Shown here one piece after another: positions 15,506-25,791 of a DNA stretch of 32,371 nucleotides. Source of the DNA: DSOI01 sp041394885. GTDB lineage: Bacteria; Acidobacteriota; Terriglobia; Bryobacterales; Bryobacteraceae. The stretch is taken from NCBI GenBank assembly GCA_041394885.1, contig JAWKHI010000061.1, positions 1 to 32,371 on the forward strand, written 5' to 3'. Every line of letters starts with the position of its first letter. Positions within the stretch are counted from its first letter, which is position 1. A model generated the notes under the pieces. It was given only the letters and a program-made list of their open reading frames with translations, did no database searches and was not told the DNA's origin. The translations under genes were made by a program, and so were the position numbers.

Positions 15506-18448
15506 ATGTCTCTACGACACCTTTTCTGCGCCTCCGCCCTCTTCACCGCCCTCGCTGCCGCACAGCAGCCTCCGGACTTCGCCCGCGACATTCAGCCCAT
15601 CTTCGTCAAGGCCTGCTCTCAATGCCATGGCGCAAAAGCGCAGATGGCCAATTTGCGTCTTGACGACAAAGCATCCGCCGCCCGTACCATTCAGCCCCGT
15701 AACCCCGCCGCCAGCACTCTCTATCAGCGCCTCGCCGGCGGCGGCGATCAGGCCCGTATGCCCATGGGAGCCAAACCCCTCCCACAGGCCGAGATCGAAT
15801 TGGTGCGCCGCTGGATCGAGTCCGGCGCTGCTTGGCCCGATTCCTCCTCGGCCGCCGCGCCCAGCGCGCCCCTGCACTGGGCCTTCATACCGCCCAAAAG
15901 ACCCGCGATCCCAAATGGGAATGCCGTTGGCGTAGCCCGAAACCCGATTGACCGCTTCGTCCTCGCCCGCCTCGAAAAAGAAAATCTGAAGCCTTCTCCC
16001 GAGGCCGATCGCGTTACGCTCCTCCGCCGTCTCTCGCTCGACCTCACCGGACTTCCACCGCAGCCGCGCGAGGTCGACGCCTTCCTCGCCGACAACCAGC
16101 CCGGCGCCTATGAGCGTCAAGTCGAGCGCCTCCTCGCCTCGCCCCATTACGGCGAGCGCTGGGGGCGCCACTGGCTCGACGCCGCACGCTATGCCGATTC
16201 CGACGGGTTTGAGAAGGATAAGCAGCGCTGGGTCTGGTTCTACCGGGACTGGGTCGTCGATGCCTTCAACCGCGATCTCCCCTACGACCGGTTCATCATC
16301 GAGCAGATCGCCGGCGACATGCTACCCGGCGCCACCCAATCGAGCCGCGTCGCCACCGGCTTCCTACGCAACTCCATGATCAACGAAGAGGGCGGCATCG
16401 AGCCCGAACAGTTCCGGATGGAAGCCATGTTCGATCGCATTGACGCCATCGGAAAATCCGTCCTGGGCCTCACCATCCAGTGCGCGCAATGCCACAATCA
16501 CAAGTACGATCCCTTCACCCACGAAGACTACTACCGTATCTTCGCCTTCCTGAACAATTCGCACGAATCGAACATCGCCGTCTACACTCCCGATGAGCAG
16601 CGCCGCCGTACCGAGATTTTCAAACAGATCCGCGATATCGAAGCGTCGCTCACCAAGCCCACGCCCGCGCAAGGCAACACCACCTGGACACCCGTCGAGC
16701 CAAATGTCGACGACATCTCCACCGGCGGCCAGAAGTACATCCTGCAGAGTGACCTCTCCATGCTCGCCGCCGGCTACGCGCCCACCAAACACAAGGCGCA
16801 ATTTACCTTCAAGACGGACCTTCCCCGCATCACTGCCATTCGCCTCGATCTCCTCAACGATCCCAATCTTCCCCTCGGCGGCCCCGGACGCTCGCCGCGC
16901 GGCACCGGCGCCCTCACCGAATTCGAAGTCGAGAGCACCGGCCCCGGCAGCACGAAAACCAAGCACAAAATCGCCCGCGCCGCCGCCGACCTCGATCTCG
17001 CCGAAGAGGCGATCCCCGAATTTGCCCGCGACAAGGACGAGCGCGCCGGCAAGAAAACTCCGCGCGTCACCGGACCCATCGCCTACGCCATCGACGGCAA
17101 TGATCAGACCGCCTGGGGGCACGACGCCGGTCCCGTTCTCCGCAATCAACCCCGCGCCGCTGTCTTCTTCCTCGAAACACCCATTGAAAATCCGAAAGAA
17201 GTCACGGTCTATCTTTCCCAAAAACACGGTGGCTGGAACTCCGACGACAACCAGAACTACAACCTCGGCCGCATGCGCATCTCCTTCACCGCGGACGCTG
17301 ATCCCCGTCCGCCCGCGCCGCTGCAACTCGACTCCCGCGTCGCCGCCCTCTACCGCCAACTTCCGGAAGGCTCCTCGCAACTCGTTCTCAACGAGCGCGC
17401 CCAAACCCGCAAAACTCACATCCTCGCTCGGGGCGATTTCCTCAAACCCACCCGCGAAGTAACTCCCGGAGTACCCTCGTTCCTCCACTCCCTCCCCGAC
17501 GGCGTCCGTCCGGACCGCCTTGCCTTCGCCCGCTGGCTGGCCGACCGCCGCTCGCCCACCACCGCCCGCGCCTTCGTCAATCGCGTCTGGCAGGCCTACT
17601 TCGGCACCGGCATCGTCGCAACTTCGGAAGACCTGGGCCGCCAAAGCGAAGCGCCCTCGCACCCCGAATTGCTCGATTGGCTCGCCGTCGAATTCATGGA
17701 GCCCACCGCCAAAGGCGCCCATCCATGGAGCGTGAAGTCCCTGCATCGCCTCATCGTCAATTCAGCCACCTACCGCCAGTCCTCTCGCGTCACGCCCCAA
17801 CTCAACGAGATCGATCCCTACAATCGCCTACTCGCCCGCGGACCCCGCTTCCGCGTCGAAGGCGAAATCGTCCGCGACATCGCCCTCGCCGCCAGCGGAC
17901 TCCTCAACCCCGCCATCGGCGGCCCCCCCGTCTACCCGCCCGCCCCGGACTTTCTCTTCCAACCGCCAGCCAGCTACGGACCCAAGATCTGGAACGAAGA
18001 AAAAGGCGACGCGCGGTTCCGCCGCGCCCTCTACACCTTCCGCTACCGCTCCGTCCCCTACCCCATGCTCCAGACCTTCGATGCGCCCAACGGAGACATG
18101 GCCTGTGTGCGCCGCTCCCGATCCAACACCCCCCTGCAGGCCCTCACCACGCTCAACGAGCCACTGTTCCTCGAAGCCGCGCGCGCCCTAGCCAAACGCA
18201 CTCTGGAACAGGGCGGATCCTCCGATCCCCTCCGCCTGAACTTCGCATTCCGGCGCTGCGTCTCCCGCGAACCCGCCGAAGCCGAATCCGCCGAGTTGCT
18301 CCAACTGCTCCGTTCCCAGCAGCGGCGATTTCAGTCCGGTGAGCTCAAGGCCGTCGAGTTCGCCGGCGTAGATTCCCCGGACCTCGCCGCCTGGACCGCC
18401 GTCGCCCGCGTCATCCTCAACCTCGACGAAACCATCACCAAGGAGTAA
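15506..18448 (+). CDS. PSD1 and cytochrome c domain protein (DUF1549/DUF1553)
   Basis: 980 residues, exported: signal peptide at 1-20. Residues about 25-110 are a planctomycete-type cytochrome c (PSCyt1) with the heme motif CSQCH at 37-41 and a distal methionine candidate in QARMPMGAKPL. DUF1549 follows at about 145-350 (NPIDRFVLARLEKENLKPSPEA, LLRRLSLDLTGLPP, YGERWGRHWLDAARYADSDGFE) and includes a second CxxCH at 326-330 (CAQCHNHKYDPF). A middle region is likely a discoidin-like insert. DUF1553 lies at about 660-930 (RPDRLAFARWL, AFVNRVWQAYFGTGIV, RRSRSNTPLQALTTLNEP). The biochemical role of the family is not established. It forms a two-gene operon with the DUF1501 protein, an arrangement common in Planctomycetes, Verrucomicrobia and Acidobacteriota. 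Confidence 0.92.
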   Translation: MSLRHLFCASALFTALAAAQQPPDFARDIQPIFVKACSQCHGAKAQMANLRLDDKASAARTIQPRNPAASTLYQRLAGGGDQARMPMGAKPLPQAEIELVRRWIESGAAWPDSSSAAAPSAPLHWAFIPPKRPAIPNGNAVGVARNPIDRFVLARLEKENLKPSPEADRVTLLRRLSLDLTGLPPQPREVDAFLADNQPGAYERQVERLLASPHYGERWGRHWLDAARYADSDGFEKDKQRWVWFYRDWVVDAFNRDLPYDRFIIEQIAGDMLPGATQSSRVATGFLRNSMINEEGGIEPEQFRMEAMFDRIDAIGKSVLGLTIQCAQCHNHKYDPFTHEDYYRIFAFLNNSHESNIAVYTPDEQRRRTEIFKQIRDIEASLTKPTPAQGNTTWTPVEPNVDDISTGGQKYILQSDLSMLAAGYAPTKHKAQFTFKTDLPRITAIRLDLLNDPNLPLGGPGRSPRGTGALTEFEVESTGPGSTKTKHKIARAAADLDLAEEAIPEFARDKDERAGKKTPRVTGPIAYAIDGNDQTAWGHDAGPVLRNQPRAAVFFLETPIENPKEVTVYLSQKHGGWNSDDNQNYNLGRMRISFTADADPRPPAPLQLDSRVAALYRQLPEGSSQLVLNERAQTRKTHILARGDFLKPTREVTPGVPSFLHSLPDGVRPDRLAFARWLADRRSPTTARAFVNRVWQAYFGTGIVATSEDLGRQSEAPSHPELLDWLAVEFMEPTAKGAHPWSVKSLHRLIVNSATYRQSSRVTPQLNEIDPYNRLLARGPRFRVEGEIVRDIALAASGLLNPAIGGPPVYPPAPDFLFQPPASYGPKIWNEEKGDARFRRALYTFRYRSVPYPMLQTFDAPNGDMACVRRSRSNTPLQALTTLNEPLFLEAARALAKRTLEQGGSSDPLRLNFAFRRCVSREPAEAESAELLQLLRSQQRRFQSGELKAVEFAGVDSPDLAAWTAVARVILNLDETITKE

Positions 18449-18458
18449 CGATCCGCCA

Positions 18459-19847
<1,389 letters not shown>

Positions 19848-19991
19848 TCCTAAGCCAAAACGTGGGCATCCACCACCCTATTCCAAGACGTACACCCGGG
19901 TATTTTCCCGATATCTCTTCACACCTTCCTCCCTTAGACTGGAACCTGAGAGTGACCGTCCACCGACGCTCACCCCATTCGTAGGTATCAA

Positions 19992-20345
19992 ATGCCGCAT
20001 CATCGGGTATTGCTTCGCATACAACTCTCCAGCCAAACTGGACCCAGCAGTCCTATGTCCACCGCGCCTCAACTGGCGCTCGATCGGCGCAGCCCGACCG
20101 AGATCCTGGACGCCCGCGCTACCGAGCTCCTCCAATTCATCCCTGCCGCCCTTCGCGCCAACGCCGAGTCTGTCATCGAACTCGCCGTCGCCGTTTGGGA
20201 AGACGAACCCGCCGCCATCGACTGGCTCACCAAGCCACACCCACTCCTGAAAAATCAGGTACCCATCCACACGATGACCACTGCCGAAGGGTGCGACAAA
20301 GTCACCGAGTTGCTCCGTAGCCTGGAATATGGCCTGCCCATGTAA
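19992..20345 (+). CDS. Xre/MbcA/ParS-type antitoxin (toxin-binding domain, DUF2384)
   Basis: 117 residues as drawn. The C-terminal half is the antitoxin toxin-binding domain: AVWEDEPAAIDWLTKPHPLL, then PIHTMTTAEGCDKVTELLRSLEYGLPM, matching the usual pattern of a helix, W-L-x-x-P-x-x-L, then P-hydrophobic and a terminal E-Y-G. The N-terminal half is shorter than usual, and a full Xre-like helix-turn-helix is not obvious, so it may be reduced or damaged. The start is uncertain: ATG 19992 has only AGG upstream, and ATG 20055 is an alternative giving 96 residues. It precedes and overlaps the RES toxin gene by 17 bp, the standard antitoxin-toxin order. It should bind and neutralise the toxin and may autoregulate the operon. 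Confidence 0.78.
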   Translation: MPHHRVLLRIQLSSQTGPSSPMSTAPQLALDRRSPTEILDARATELLQFIPAALRANAESVIELAVAVWEDEPAAIDWLTKPHPLLKNQVPIHTMTTAEGCDKVTELLRSLEYGLPM

Positions 20346-20832
20346 TGGGCAGGTCCTGGCGTACAGAATCGCAAGCTCGCGTCACCCGATTTTCGATTCC
20401 ACCGGCGCGCGCCTGTTCGGCAGCCGCTGGTTCTCCAGGAATAGTTCCGTCATACACGCCGCCTCCTCCTACTCCGGAGCCCTCCTGGAAGTCCTCGTCC
20501 ACGCCAACTCCGACAAACTACCCGCCGGCTTTCAATGGGTCCGGATCGAAATCCCGCGCGACCTGATCCACTGGCCCGCCAAGCTTCCCCACGGGTGGGA
20601 AGCCGACGACGCCCACGACGACCATACTCCCGCGCGACAGTTCGGCAACGACTGGTACCGCTCACAGCGCTCCGCCGTCCTCGCCGTCCCCTCCGTTCCC
20701 ACACGCGGGATCGAATGGAACCTGCTGATCAACACCCAACACCGCCACTTCTCCCAAATCGCCTACACCCGCCCCGAACCCGTCGCCTGGGACCTCCGCG
20801 TTCTCCGCCTCAAAACCGCCGGCTCTGCCTGA
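20329..20832 (+). CDS. RES-domain toxin (NAD+-degrading family)
   Basis: 167 residues with the RES fold: AYRIASSRHPIFDSTGARLFGSRWFSRN at about 11-38 (Tyr12-Arg13 and Arg33 candidates), SYSGALLEVLVHAN at about 47-60 (Tyr48, Glu54), VRIEIPRDLI, then the segment AVLAVPS with Ser122. These Arg, Glu and Ser positions give the domain its name and are the proposed active site. Characterised members (MbcT, Res) consume NAD+ in the cytoplasm and stop growth unless bound by the antitoxin encoded just upstream. All key residues are present, so it looks potentially active. The ATG at 20329 lies inside the end of the antitoxin gene with no strong Shine-Dalgarno, suggesting coupled translation. Confidence 0.85.
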   Translation: MACPCNGQVLAYRIASSRHPIFDSTGARLFGSRWFSRNSSVIHAASSYSGALLEVLVHANSDKLPAGFQWVRIEIPRDLIHWPAKLPHGWEADDAHDDHTPARQFGNDWYRSQRSAVLAVPSVPTRGIEWNLLINTQHRHFSQIAYTRPEPVAWDLRVLRLKTAGSA

Positions 20833-20849
20833 CGCCCATTCTCCAAGTA

Positions 20850-20873
20850 CACCGCCAAGTACACCGCCCCTTG
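20850..20873. repeat. Short tandem repeat upstream of permease gene
   Basis: CCAAGTACACCG is repeated twice in tandem, 12 bp each, in the 82-bp gap between the toxin gene and the permease gene. Possibly slippage-derived; no role is evident. Confidence 0.5.
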
Positions 20874-20914
20874 CTTCCGGACCATCAAAGGCGATACCCT
20901 GCCGAAAGTCCGCA

Positions 20915-22591
20915 ATGTCATCACCCGCCTCCGCCGCCACTCCGCAAGCCGCCCGCAAGCTCGACCAGCTTTACGAATTCGATCGCGAGCCTGTCTCCCA
21001 GGATCGCCTCCTCGGCCCCGGCTACTTCATCGGCTCCTTCGCCGGCGAACACGTCGCCGCCACGGAATTCGTCATCGGCGCCCTCTTCGTCACATGGGGC
21101 GCCAGCGTACGCGACATCTTCGCCGGTCTTGCCATCGGCAATCTCCTCGCCGTCCTCACCTGGACCCTCCTCTGCGCTCCCATCGCCACCGACACCCGCC
21201 TCACCCTTTACTGGTATCTCCGCGGCATTGGCGGACCCGTCCTCACCCTCATCTACAACCTCGTCAACGCCCTCCTGTTTTGTGTCCTCGCCGGATGCAT
21301 GATCACCGTCGCCGCCTCCGCCGTGCGCATCCCCTTCGGGATCCCCGCCCAGGTCCACTGGTATCCCACAGACGTCCGCTTCATCGCCGTCGTGCTTCTC
21401 GTCGGCGCCGTCGTCGTCACCCTCGCCACCCTCGGCTTCAAGAGCGTCGCCTCGTTTTCCACCGTTTGCGCACCATGGATGTTCCTCATGTTCATCGCTG
21501 GCGCCCTCGTTATGATCCCCATCCTTTCTCGCGAAGCCGGCTCCACAGGCTTCTGGGACATGTGCGCCCGCGCCGTCTGGACCGGACACACCCCTGACGG
21601 CTCACCCCCCATCGGTTTCTGGAAGGTCGCCGCTTTCGCCTGGATCTGCAATCTCGCCATGCACGGCGGCCTTTCCGACATGGCCCTGTTCCGATACGCC
21701 CGCCGCTCGAGCTACGGCCTCGCCTCCATCGCCGGGATGTTCCTCGGCCACTACCTCGCCTGGATCTGCGCCGGCCTCATGGGCGCCGGCGCCGCTCTCC
21801 TCCTCAATACCCAGCTCACCAAACTCGATTCCGGCGAAGTTGCCTATCAAGCCCTCGGATGGTCCGGTGTTCTCGCCGTCATCATTGCCGGATGGACCAC
21901 TTCCAATCCCACGCTCTACCGTGCCGGACTCGCCCTACAGGCCATCACCCCCGATTGGTCCCGCGCCAAAGTCACCATCGTCGCCGGCGTCGTCACTTCC
22001 GCCATCGCCTGCTTCCCCTTCGTCTTCACCGGCCTCCTCGACTTCGTCGGCCTCTACGGACTCCTCCTATGCCCCGCCGGAGCCATCGTCGTCACCGAAC
22101 ACTGGTTGTTTCCCAAACTCGGCCTGGTGCGCTATTGGTCCGCCCGCCGCCGCCATTCTCTCAACGCACCCGCGCTCATTGCCTGGGCCGCCGCCATTGC
22201 GCTCGCCCTCGCGTTGGAACGTTCCGGGACGCTCCATCTGTTTTATCTTTTCCTCCCCGTCTACCTCACCACGATGGCTCTCTACACCGCGCTCGCCTCC
22301 GTCTCCGGAGCCAAACTCACTTCGTTCCCCAACTCCACCCCACCGGAGGTGCCCACGGTTCCAACCCACCACCCGCATCAGCCCTCTTCCCCTGGCTCAC
22401 CCGGCATTCCCGCGCTCCCGGCCGCCGCGGCCGCCCTGGCCCTTCTCGGATGCCTCGCCCTTCCCGTCCTCACCATGCAAGGTCAACTCGATCATCAGGC
22501 CATGAAGCCCTGGCTGCTCGCAGCCACCGCGCTCTACTTCGTGAGTGGAGTCGCCGTCACCGTTCACCGGCGGCGGTCGGGAGCCGAATAG
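20915..22591 (+). CDS. NCS1-type nucleobase/cation permease (cytosine-purine permease family)
   Basis: 558 residues with about 12 hydrophobic helices. After a short cytoplasmic N-terminus the conserved GPGYFIGSFAGEHVAATEFVIGALF opens TM1. Further family landmarks are NLLAVLTWTLLCAPIATDTRLTLYWYLRGIGG (TM2-3), WKVAAFAWICNLAMHGGLSDMALFRYA in the middle, and AGWTTSNPTLYRAGLALQAI in TM8. It imports nucleobases or related compounds with a cation. A proline-rich stretch (TPPEVPTVPTHHPHQPSSPGSPG, around 475-500) separates the last two helices, which is unusual. It is convergent with the amidohydrolase gene; their 3' ends overlap by 28 bp. The neighbouring amidohydrolase might act on an imported compound, but this is only a guess. 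Confidence 0.85.
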   Translation: MSSPASAATPQAARKLDQLYEFDREPVSQDRLLGPGYFIGSFAGEHVAATEFVIGALFVTWGASVRDIFAGLAIGNLLAVLTWTLLCAPIATDTRLTLYWYLRGIGGPVLTLIYNLVNALLFCVLAGCMITVAASAVRIPFGIPAQVHWYPTDVRFIAVVLLVGAVVVTLATLGFKSVASFSTVCAPWMFLMFIAGALVMIPILSREAGSTGFWDMCARAVWTGHTPDGSPPIGFWKVAAFAWICNLAMHGGLSDMALFRYARRSSYGLASIAGMFLGHYLAWICAGLMGAGAALLLNTQLTKLDSGEVAYQALGWSGVLAVIIAGWTTSNPTLYRAGLALQAITPDWSRAKVTIVAGVVTSAIACFPFVFTGLLDFVGLYGLLLCPAGAIVVTEHWLFPKLGLVRYWSARRRHSLNAPALIAWAAAIALALALERSGTLHLFYLFLPVYLTTMALYTALASVSGAKLTSFPNSTPPEVPTVPTHHPHQPSSPGSPGIPALPAAAAALALLGCLALPVLTMQGQLDHQAMKPWLLAATALYFVSGVAVTVHRRRSGAE

Positions 22592-24294
22592 ACCTCCCGG
22601 CCCCCCACGTAAGTGTTCAACACGCGCGTTTCGCGGATCTCCGCCACCGGGCTCGTCAGGATGTCGCGGTCGACCACGATGAAATCCGCCAGCTTCCCCC
22701 GCTCCAATGACCCTTTTTCCTTCTCCTCGAAAGTCAGGAACGCGTTGTTGATCGTGTACAGCCGGATCGCCTGCTCCCGCGTGATTCGCTGCTCCGGATG
22801 CAGCGCACCCTCCATCCACCGCGGCTCCCGCGTGAGCGTAATCCACATCCCCAGAAACGGATTGTACGGATTGATCGAGCGCAGGCTCCCGATCTTCTGC
22901 ATGTGGTCCGATCCGCCGCCCACCGTCACGCCCTTGTCGAACAGCGTCTTGTACGGTTGAAACATACCAAGCCGCGCGTCCCCGAACTGCTTCTTGAGCG
23001 TCGCACCGTCCAGCCAAAGCCACGCCGGCTGCAGATCCGCCACAATCCCCAGCCGCTTCATCGTATCGATCGCTTCCCCGGTCATGAAGTTCGAGTGCGT
23101 CACGCACGGACGCTGCTCCCGGATCTTGAAGTCATTCGCGTCCACCCGTGCATAGGCCTCCACCAGCCCTTTCACCGCCCCGTCGCCCACCGAGTGCGCC
23201 GTCGGCTGCAAGTCCAGCTTCATCGCCGAGCGCACGATCGGATACAGCTTCTCCGCCGGGATGTACCGCATGCCCTTGTAGTTCGGATCCTCGATCGAGT
23301 ACACCTTGCTCACACCCCACGGCTCGATCATGTATGCACTCCCGGTCAGCATCCCGCCGTCCAGATACATCTTGATCCCGCGCAACCAGAGCCGGTTGTT
23401 GTAGGCGTGCAGCGGATCCGCCGCCGCTTTCTTCAATCGCGCCTCGATCTCTCCCAGCGGCGCCTGCGCATCGACGCTCAGATTCAGAAACACCCGGCAC
23501 GACAGCTCCCCACGCTCGTACAGCGCCCGGTACACCGCCACTTCGCCGTCATCGGCGTCCCGGTCGGCGATCGACGTGATGCCGATCGAGTTGTAATCGG
23601 CCAGCAGCAGCTTCAGCCGCTCCTGACGGTCCGCCGCCGTCGGCTGCTTCACCGCCGGCTTGTACTTCACAAACCGCCCGCAGCTGCGAAGGATCCCGGT
23701 CAGCTTCCCCGCCCCATCGCGCTCCAACCGGCACGGCTTGCCATCCGTCACCTTGAAATCGTCCCCGATGCCGCTCAGCGACAAAGCCATCGAATTCAAC
23801 GACGCGTCAGGACCCGTGCTGAAATACACCGGATTCCCCGGCGCTACCCGGTCCAGTTCCGCTCGCGTCGGGAATCGCTGGTCGCGCAAACGCGTGATGA
23901 ACACCTGCGACACCCGGATCCAGGAGCCCTTCGGTACCACCTTCGCCCGCGCCCCGATGTACGCCAGCACCTCCTCGATCGTCTCCATATCCGGCACCGT
24001 ATGGTCGAACTCATAGAGCGAGGCCGACCCCGCATGCACGTGCGTGTCCGCCAGCCCGGGCAGCACCGTCTTGCCCCCGAGATCGATCCGCTTCGTCCCC
24101 GCGCCCGCCAGCCGAAGCACCGCCGCGTTCCCTCCCACGGCAACAATCCGCTCCCCGCGCACCGCCATCGCCTGCGCGATCCGGAATTGTTCGTCCACCG
24201 TCACGATCTTCCCGTTGTGCAGGATCAACTCCGGAGCCTGTCCCCATAGGACCATCGCTCCGCATATCCACATCGCCGCTGTTCGAATGACCAT
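22564..24294 (-). CDS. YtcJ-type amidohydrolase, exported
   Basis: 576 residues from ATG 24294. A hydrophobic N-terminus (VIRTAAMWICGAMVLWGQAP) is a probable signal peptide. The amidohydrolase beta-barrel follows: LILHNGKIVTVDEQFRIAQAMAVRGERIVAVG, the metal-binding His-x-His in GLADTHVHAGS (85 and 87), LRGIKMYLDGGMLTGSA with the bridging-Lys position, TAHSVGDGAV with a His ligand, and GSDHMQ with the acidic ligand. The C-terminal LERGKLADFIVVDRDIL and RVLNTYVGGREVY are typical. It likely hydrolyses a C-N bond in the periplasm; the substrate is unknown. The frame stays open 296 codons upstream, but that part is the complement of cyaY and hemW. It is divergent from cyaY with only 33 bp between. 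Confidence 0.9.
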   Translation of the reverse strand: MVIRTAAMWICGAMVLWGQAPELILHNGKIVTVDEQFRIAQAMAVRGERIVAVGGNAAVLRLAGAGTKRIDLGGKTVLPGLADTHVHAGSASLYEFDHTVPDMETIEEVLAYIGARAKVVPKGSWIRVSQVFITRLRDQRFPTRAELDRVAPGNPVYFSTGPDASLNSMALSLSGIGDDFKVTDGKPCRLERDGAGKLTGILRSCGRFVKYKPAVKQPTAADRQERLKLLLADYNSIGITSIADRDADDGEVAVYRALYERGELSCRVFLNLSVDAQAPLGEIEARLKKAAADPLHAYNNRLWLRGIKMYLDGGMLTGSAYMIEPWGVSKVYSIEDPNYKGMRYIPAEKLYPIVRSAMKLDLQPTAHSVGDGAVKGLVEAYARVDANDFKIREQRPCVTHSNFMTGEAIDTMKRLGIVADLQPAWLWLDGATLKKQFGDARLGMFQPYKTLFDKGVTVGGGSDHMQKIGSLRSINPYNPFLGMWITLTREPRWMEGALHPEQRITREQAIRLYTINNAFLTFEEKEKGSLERGKLADFIVVDRDILTSPVAEIRETRVLNTYVGGREVYSAPDRRR

Positions 24295-24327
24295 CTCAGC
24301 CCAAGCATATACTGGCAGTAGACCCCC

Positions 24328-24648
24328 ATGGACGACGCCCTCTTTCAGAAACGCGCCGACGCCGCCCTCGAAGACCTCTTCGACGCACTCACTGCCGCCG
24401 GAGACGATCACGATCTGGAAGCCGACTTCAACGCCGGCGCCCTGACCGTTGAATTCGAAAACCCACCCGCCAAATTCGTCGTTTCCCCCAACTCGCCCGT
24501 CCACCAGATCTGGATCTCCGCCAACGTCAAAAGCTACAAGCTCTCCTGGGACGACGCCGCGCAGGCGTTCACCCTCGATGGCCTCACCCTTCGCGACCAT
24601 ATGGCCGCCGCCGTATCCACTCACCTCGGCGAAACCGTCCGGCTCTAG
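24328..24648 (+). CDS. cyaY: CyaY, bacterial frataxin
   Basis: 106 residues, the normal size. The pattern follows frataxin: an acidic first helix (DDALFQKRADAALEDLFDALTAAGDDHDLEADF), then GALTVEF, KFVVSPNSPVHQIWISA (the conserved Q-x-W strand) and a C-terminal RDHMAAAVSTHLGETVRL. The acidic ridge in helix 1, which binds iron and touches the cysteine desulfurase, is well kept. It regulates or feeds iron to Fe-S cluster assembly in the cytoplasm. A TATACT at 24308-24313 is a fair -10 box without a good -35. It is followed after 3 bp by hemW, so the two are one operon. Confidence 0.88.
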   Translation: MDDALFQKRADAALEDLFDALTAAGDDHDLEADFNAGALTVEFENPPAKFVVSPNSPVHQIWISANVKSYKLSWDDAAQAFTLDGLTLRDHMAAAVSTHLGETVRL

Positions 24649-24651
24649 CCC

Positions 24652-25791
24652 GTGCCCGGCGTCTACGTTTCCTATCCCTTCTGCGCCCAGAAATGCACCT
24701 ACTGTAACTTCGCCTCCGGCGTTCTGCCCGCCGCTCTCGAACCACGCTACCTCGACGCCCTCTGCGCCGAAATCGCCTCCCACGCCTTCGAGTGGCCCCC
24801 CGAAACCGTCTATCTCGGCGGCGGCACACCCTCCCGCCTCGCCCCCGGCGGCCTCGCTCGCATCCTGCAGACTATCCCCGGATCTCCCTGGCCCGAAGCC
24901 ACCATCGAAGCCGCTCCCGGAGACATCACGACGGACCGCGCCGCCGCCTGGCGCGATGCCGGCATCAATCGCGCGAGCCTCGGCGTGCAGTCCTTCGTCG
25001 ATCGCGAACTCCGCCAGACCGGCCGCCGCCACAACGCTCGCACCGTCGCCGCTGACGTCGACACCCTCCGCCGCGCCGGCATCGAAAATATCAATCTCGA
25101 TCTCATCGCCGGCCTCCCCTGGCAGACCCAGGAGTCCTGGCGCGAGTCGCTCGAATGGATCCGCCGCCTCGATCCCCCTCACGTCTCCGTCTACCTGCTC
25201 GAGGTCGACGGCGACAGCCGTCTCGGACAGGAGCTACTCGTACTCGGCTCCCGATACGGCGCCGCGAACACTCCCGGCGAAGAACAGTCCGCCGCTTTCT
25301 ACGAAACCGCCGTGGATTCGCTCGCCGCCATCGGCATCGACCGCTACGAGATCTCGAACTTCGCCAAACCCGGCCACCGATCGCTCCACAACTTGAAGTA
25401 TTGGCTCCGGCTCCCCTACGTAGGCTTCGGCGCCGACGCGCACTCCTTCGATGGCGCAACCCGCCGCGCCAACACCGATTCCGTCGCCGATTACATCGAA
25501 CGCGTGGAAAACCGCCAGTCCCCCTGCATCGAACAGACCCCCGCTAACCCCACTGAAGAGCAGTTCTTCGTCGGCCTCCGCCTGGACGATGGTATTGAAC
25601 TCAGCCCCGCGGACCGCCTCCGCTTCGCCGCCCCCATCGCCCGCTTCACCGCGGAAGGGCTCCTTGAAAGCCGCGGTCCTTCGCTCCGCTTCACACGCCG
25701 CGGCGTGCTCCTGTCGAACGAAGTGCTCCAGGAATTTTTGGCCGCCCCGGCGCCGCCGGCGCCCAACCACGGAACGAAGCCGCCCCTATGA
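24652..25791 (+). CDS. hemW: HemW, radical SAM heme chaperone
   Basis: 379 residues starting at GTG 24652, 3 bp after cyaY. The radical-SAM motif CAQKCTYCNF (Cys11, Cys15, Cys18) is close to the N-terminus as in the family, followed by TVYLGGGTPSRLAPGGL, GINRASLGVQSFVDRELRQTGRRHN, NINLDLIAGLPWQT and HVSVYLLEVD. The middle YEISNFAKPGHRSLHNLKYWLRLPYVGFGADAHSF is a HemW hallmark. A C-terminal winged-helix-like HemN_C region follows (EEQFFVGLRLDDGIEL). HemW binds heme and passes it to respiratory proteins; it is not the coproporphyrinogen dehydrogenase HemN. Translation likely depends on the preceding gene, as no Shine-Dalgarno is visible. Its stop overlaps the convergent thiC stop by 6 bp. Confidence 0.92.
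   Translation: MPGVYVSYPFCAQKCTYCNFASGVLPAALEPRYLDALCAEIASHAFEWPPETVYLGGGTPSRLAPGGLARILQTIPGSPWPEATIEAAPGDITTDRAAAWRDAGINRASLGVQSFVDRELRQTGRRHNARTVAADVDTLRRAGIENINLDLIAGLPWQTQESWRESLEWIRRLDPPHVSVYLLEVDGDSRLGQELLVLGSRYGAANTPGEEQSAAFYETAVDSLAAIGIDRYEISNFAKPGHRSLHNLKYWLRLPYVGFGADAHSFDGATRRANTDSVADYIERVENRQSPCIEQTPANPTEEQFFVGLRLDDGIELSPADRLRFAAPIARFTAEGLLESRGPSLRFTRRGVLLSNEVLQEFLAAPAPPAPNHGTKPPL

Noticed and set aside
16364..17746. 460-codon antisense frame in the PSD1 gene
   Set aside because: Gly/Val/Glu-rich antisense shadow without domains or a start signal.
19903..19940. Promoter for the Xre-RES locus (TTCACA with TAGACT)
   Set aside because: Spacing is only 11 bp; other pairings are too far apart.
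24295..25182. 296-codon extension of the amidohydrolase
   Set aside because: It is the complement of cyaY and hemW; low-complexity Gly/Ala/Glu composition; a signal peptide begins at 24294.
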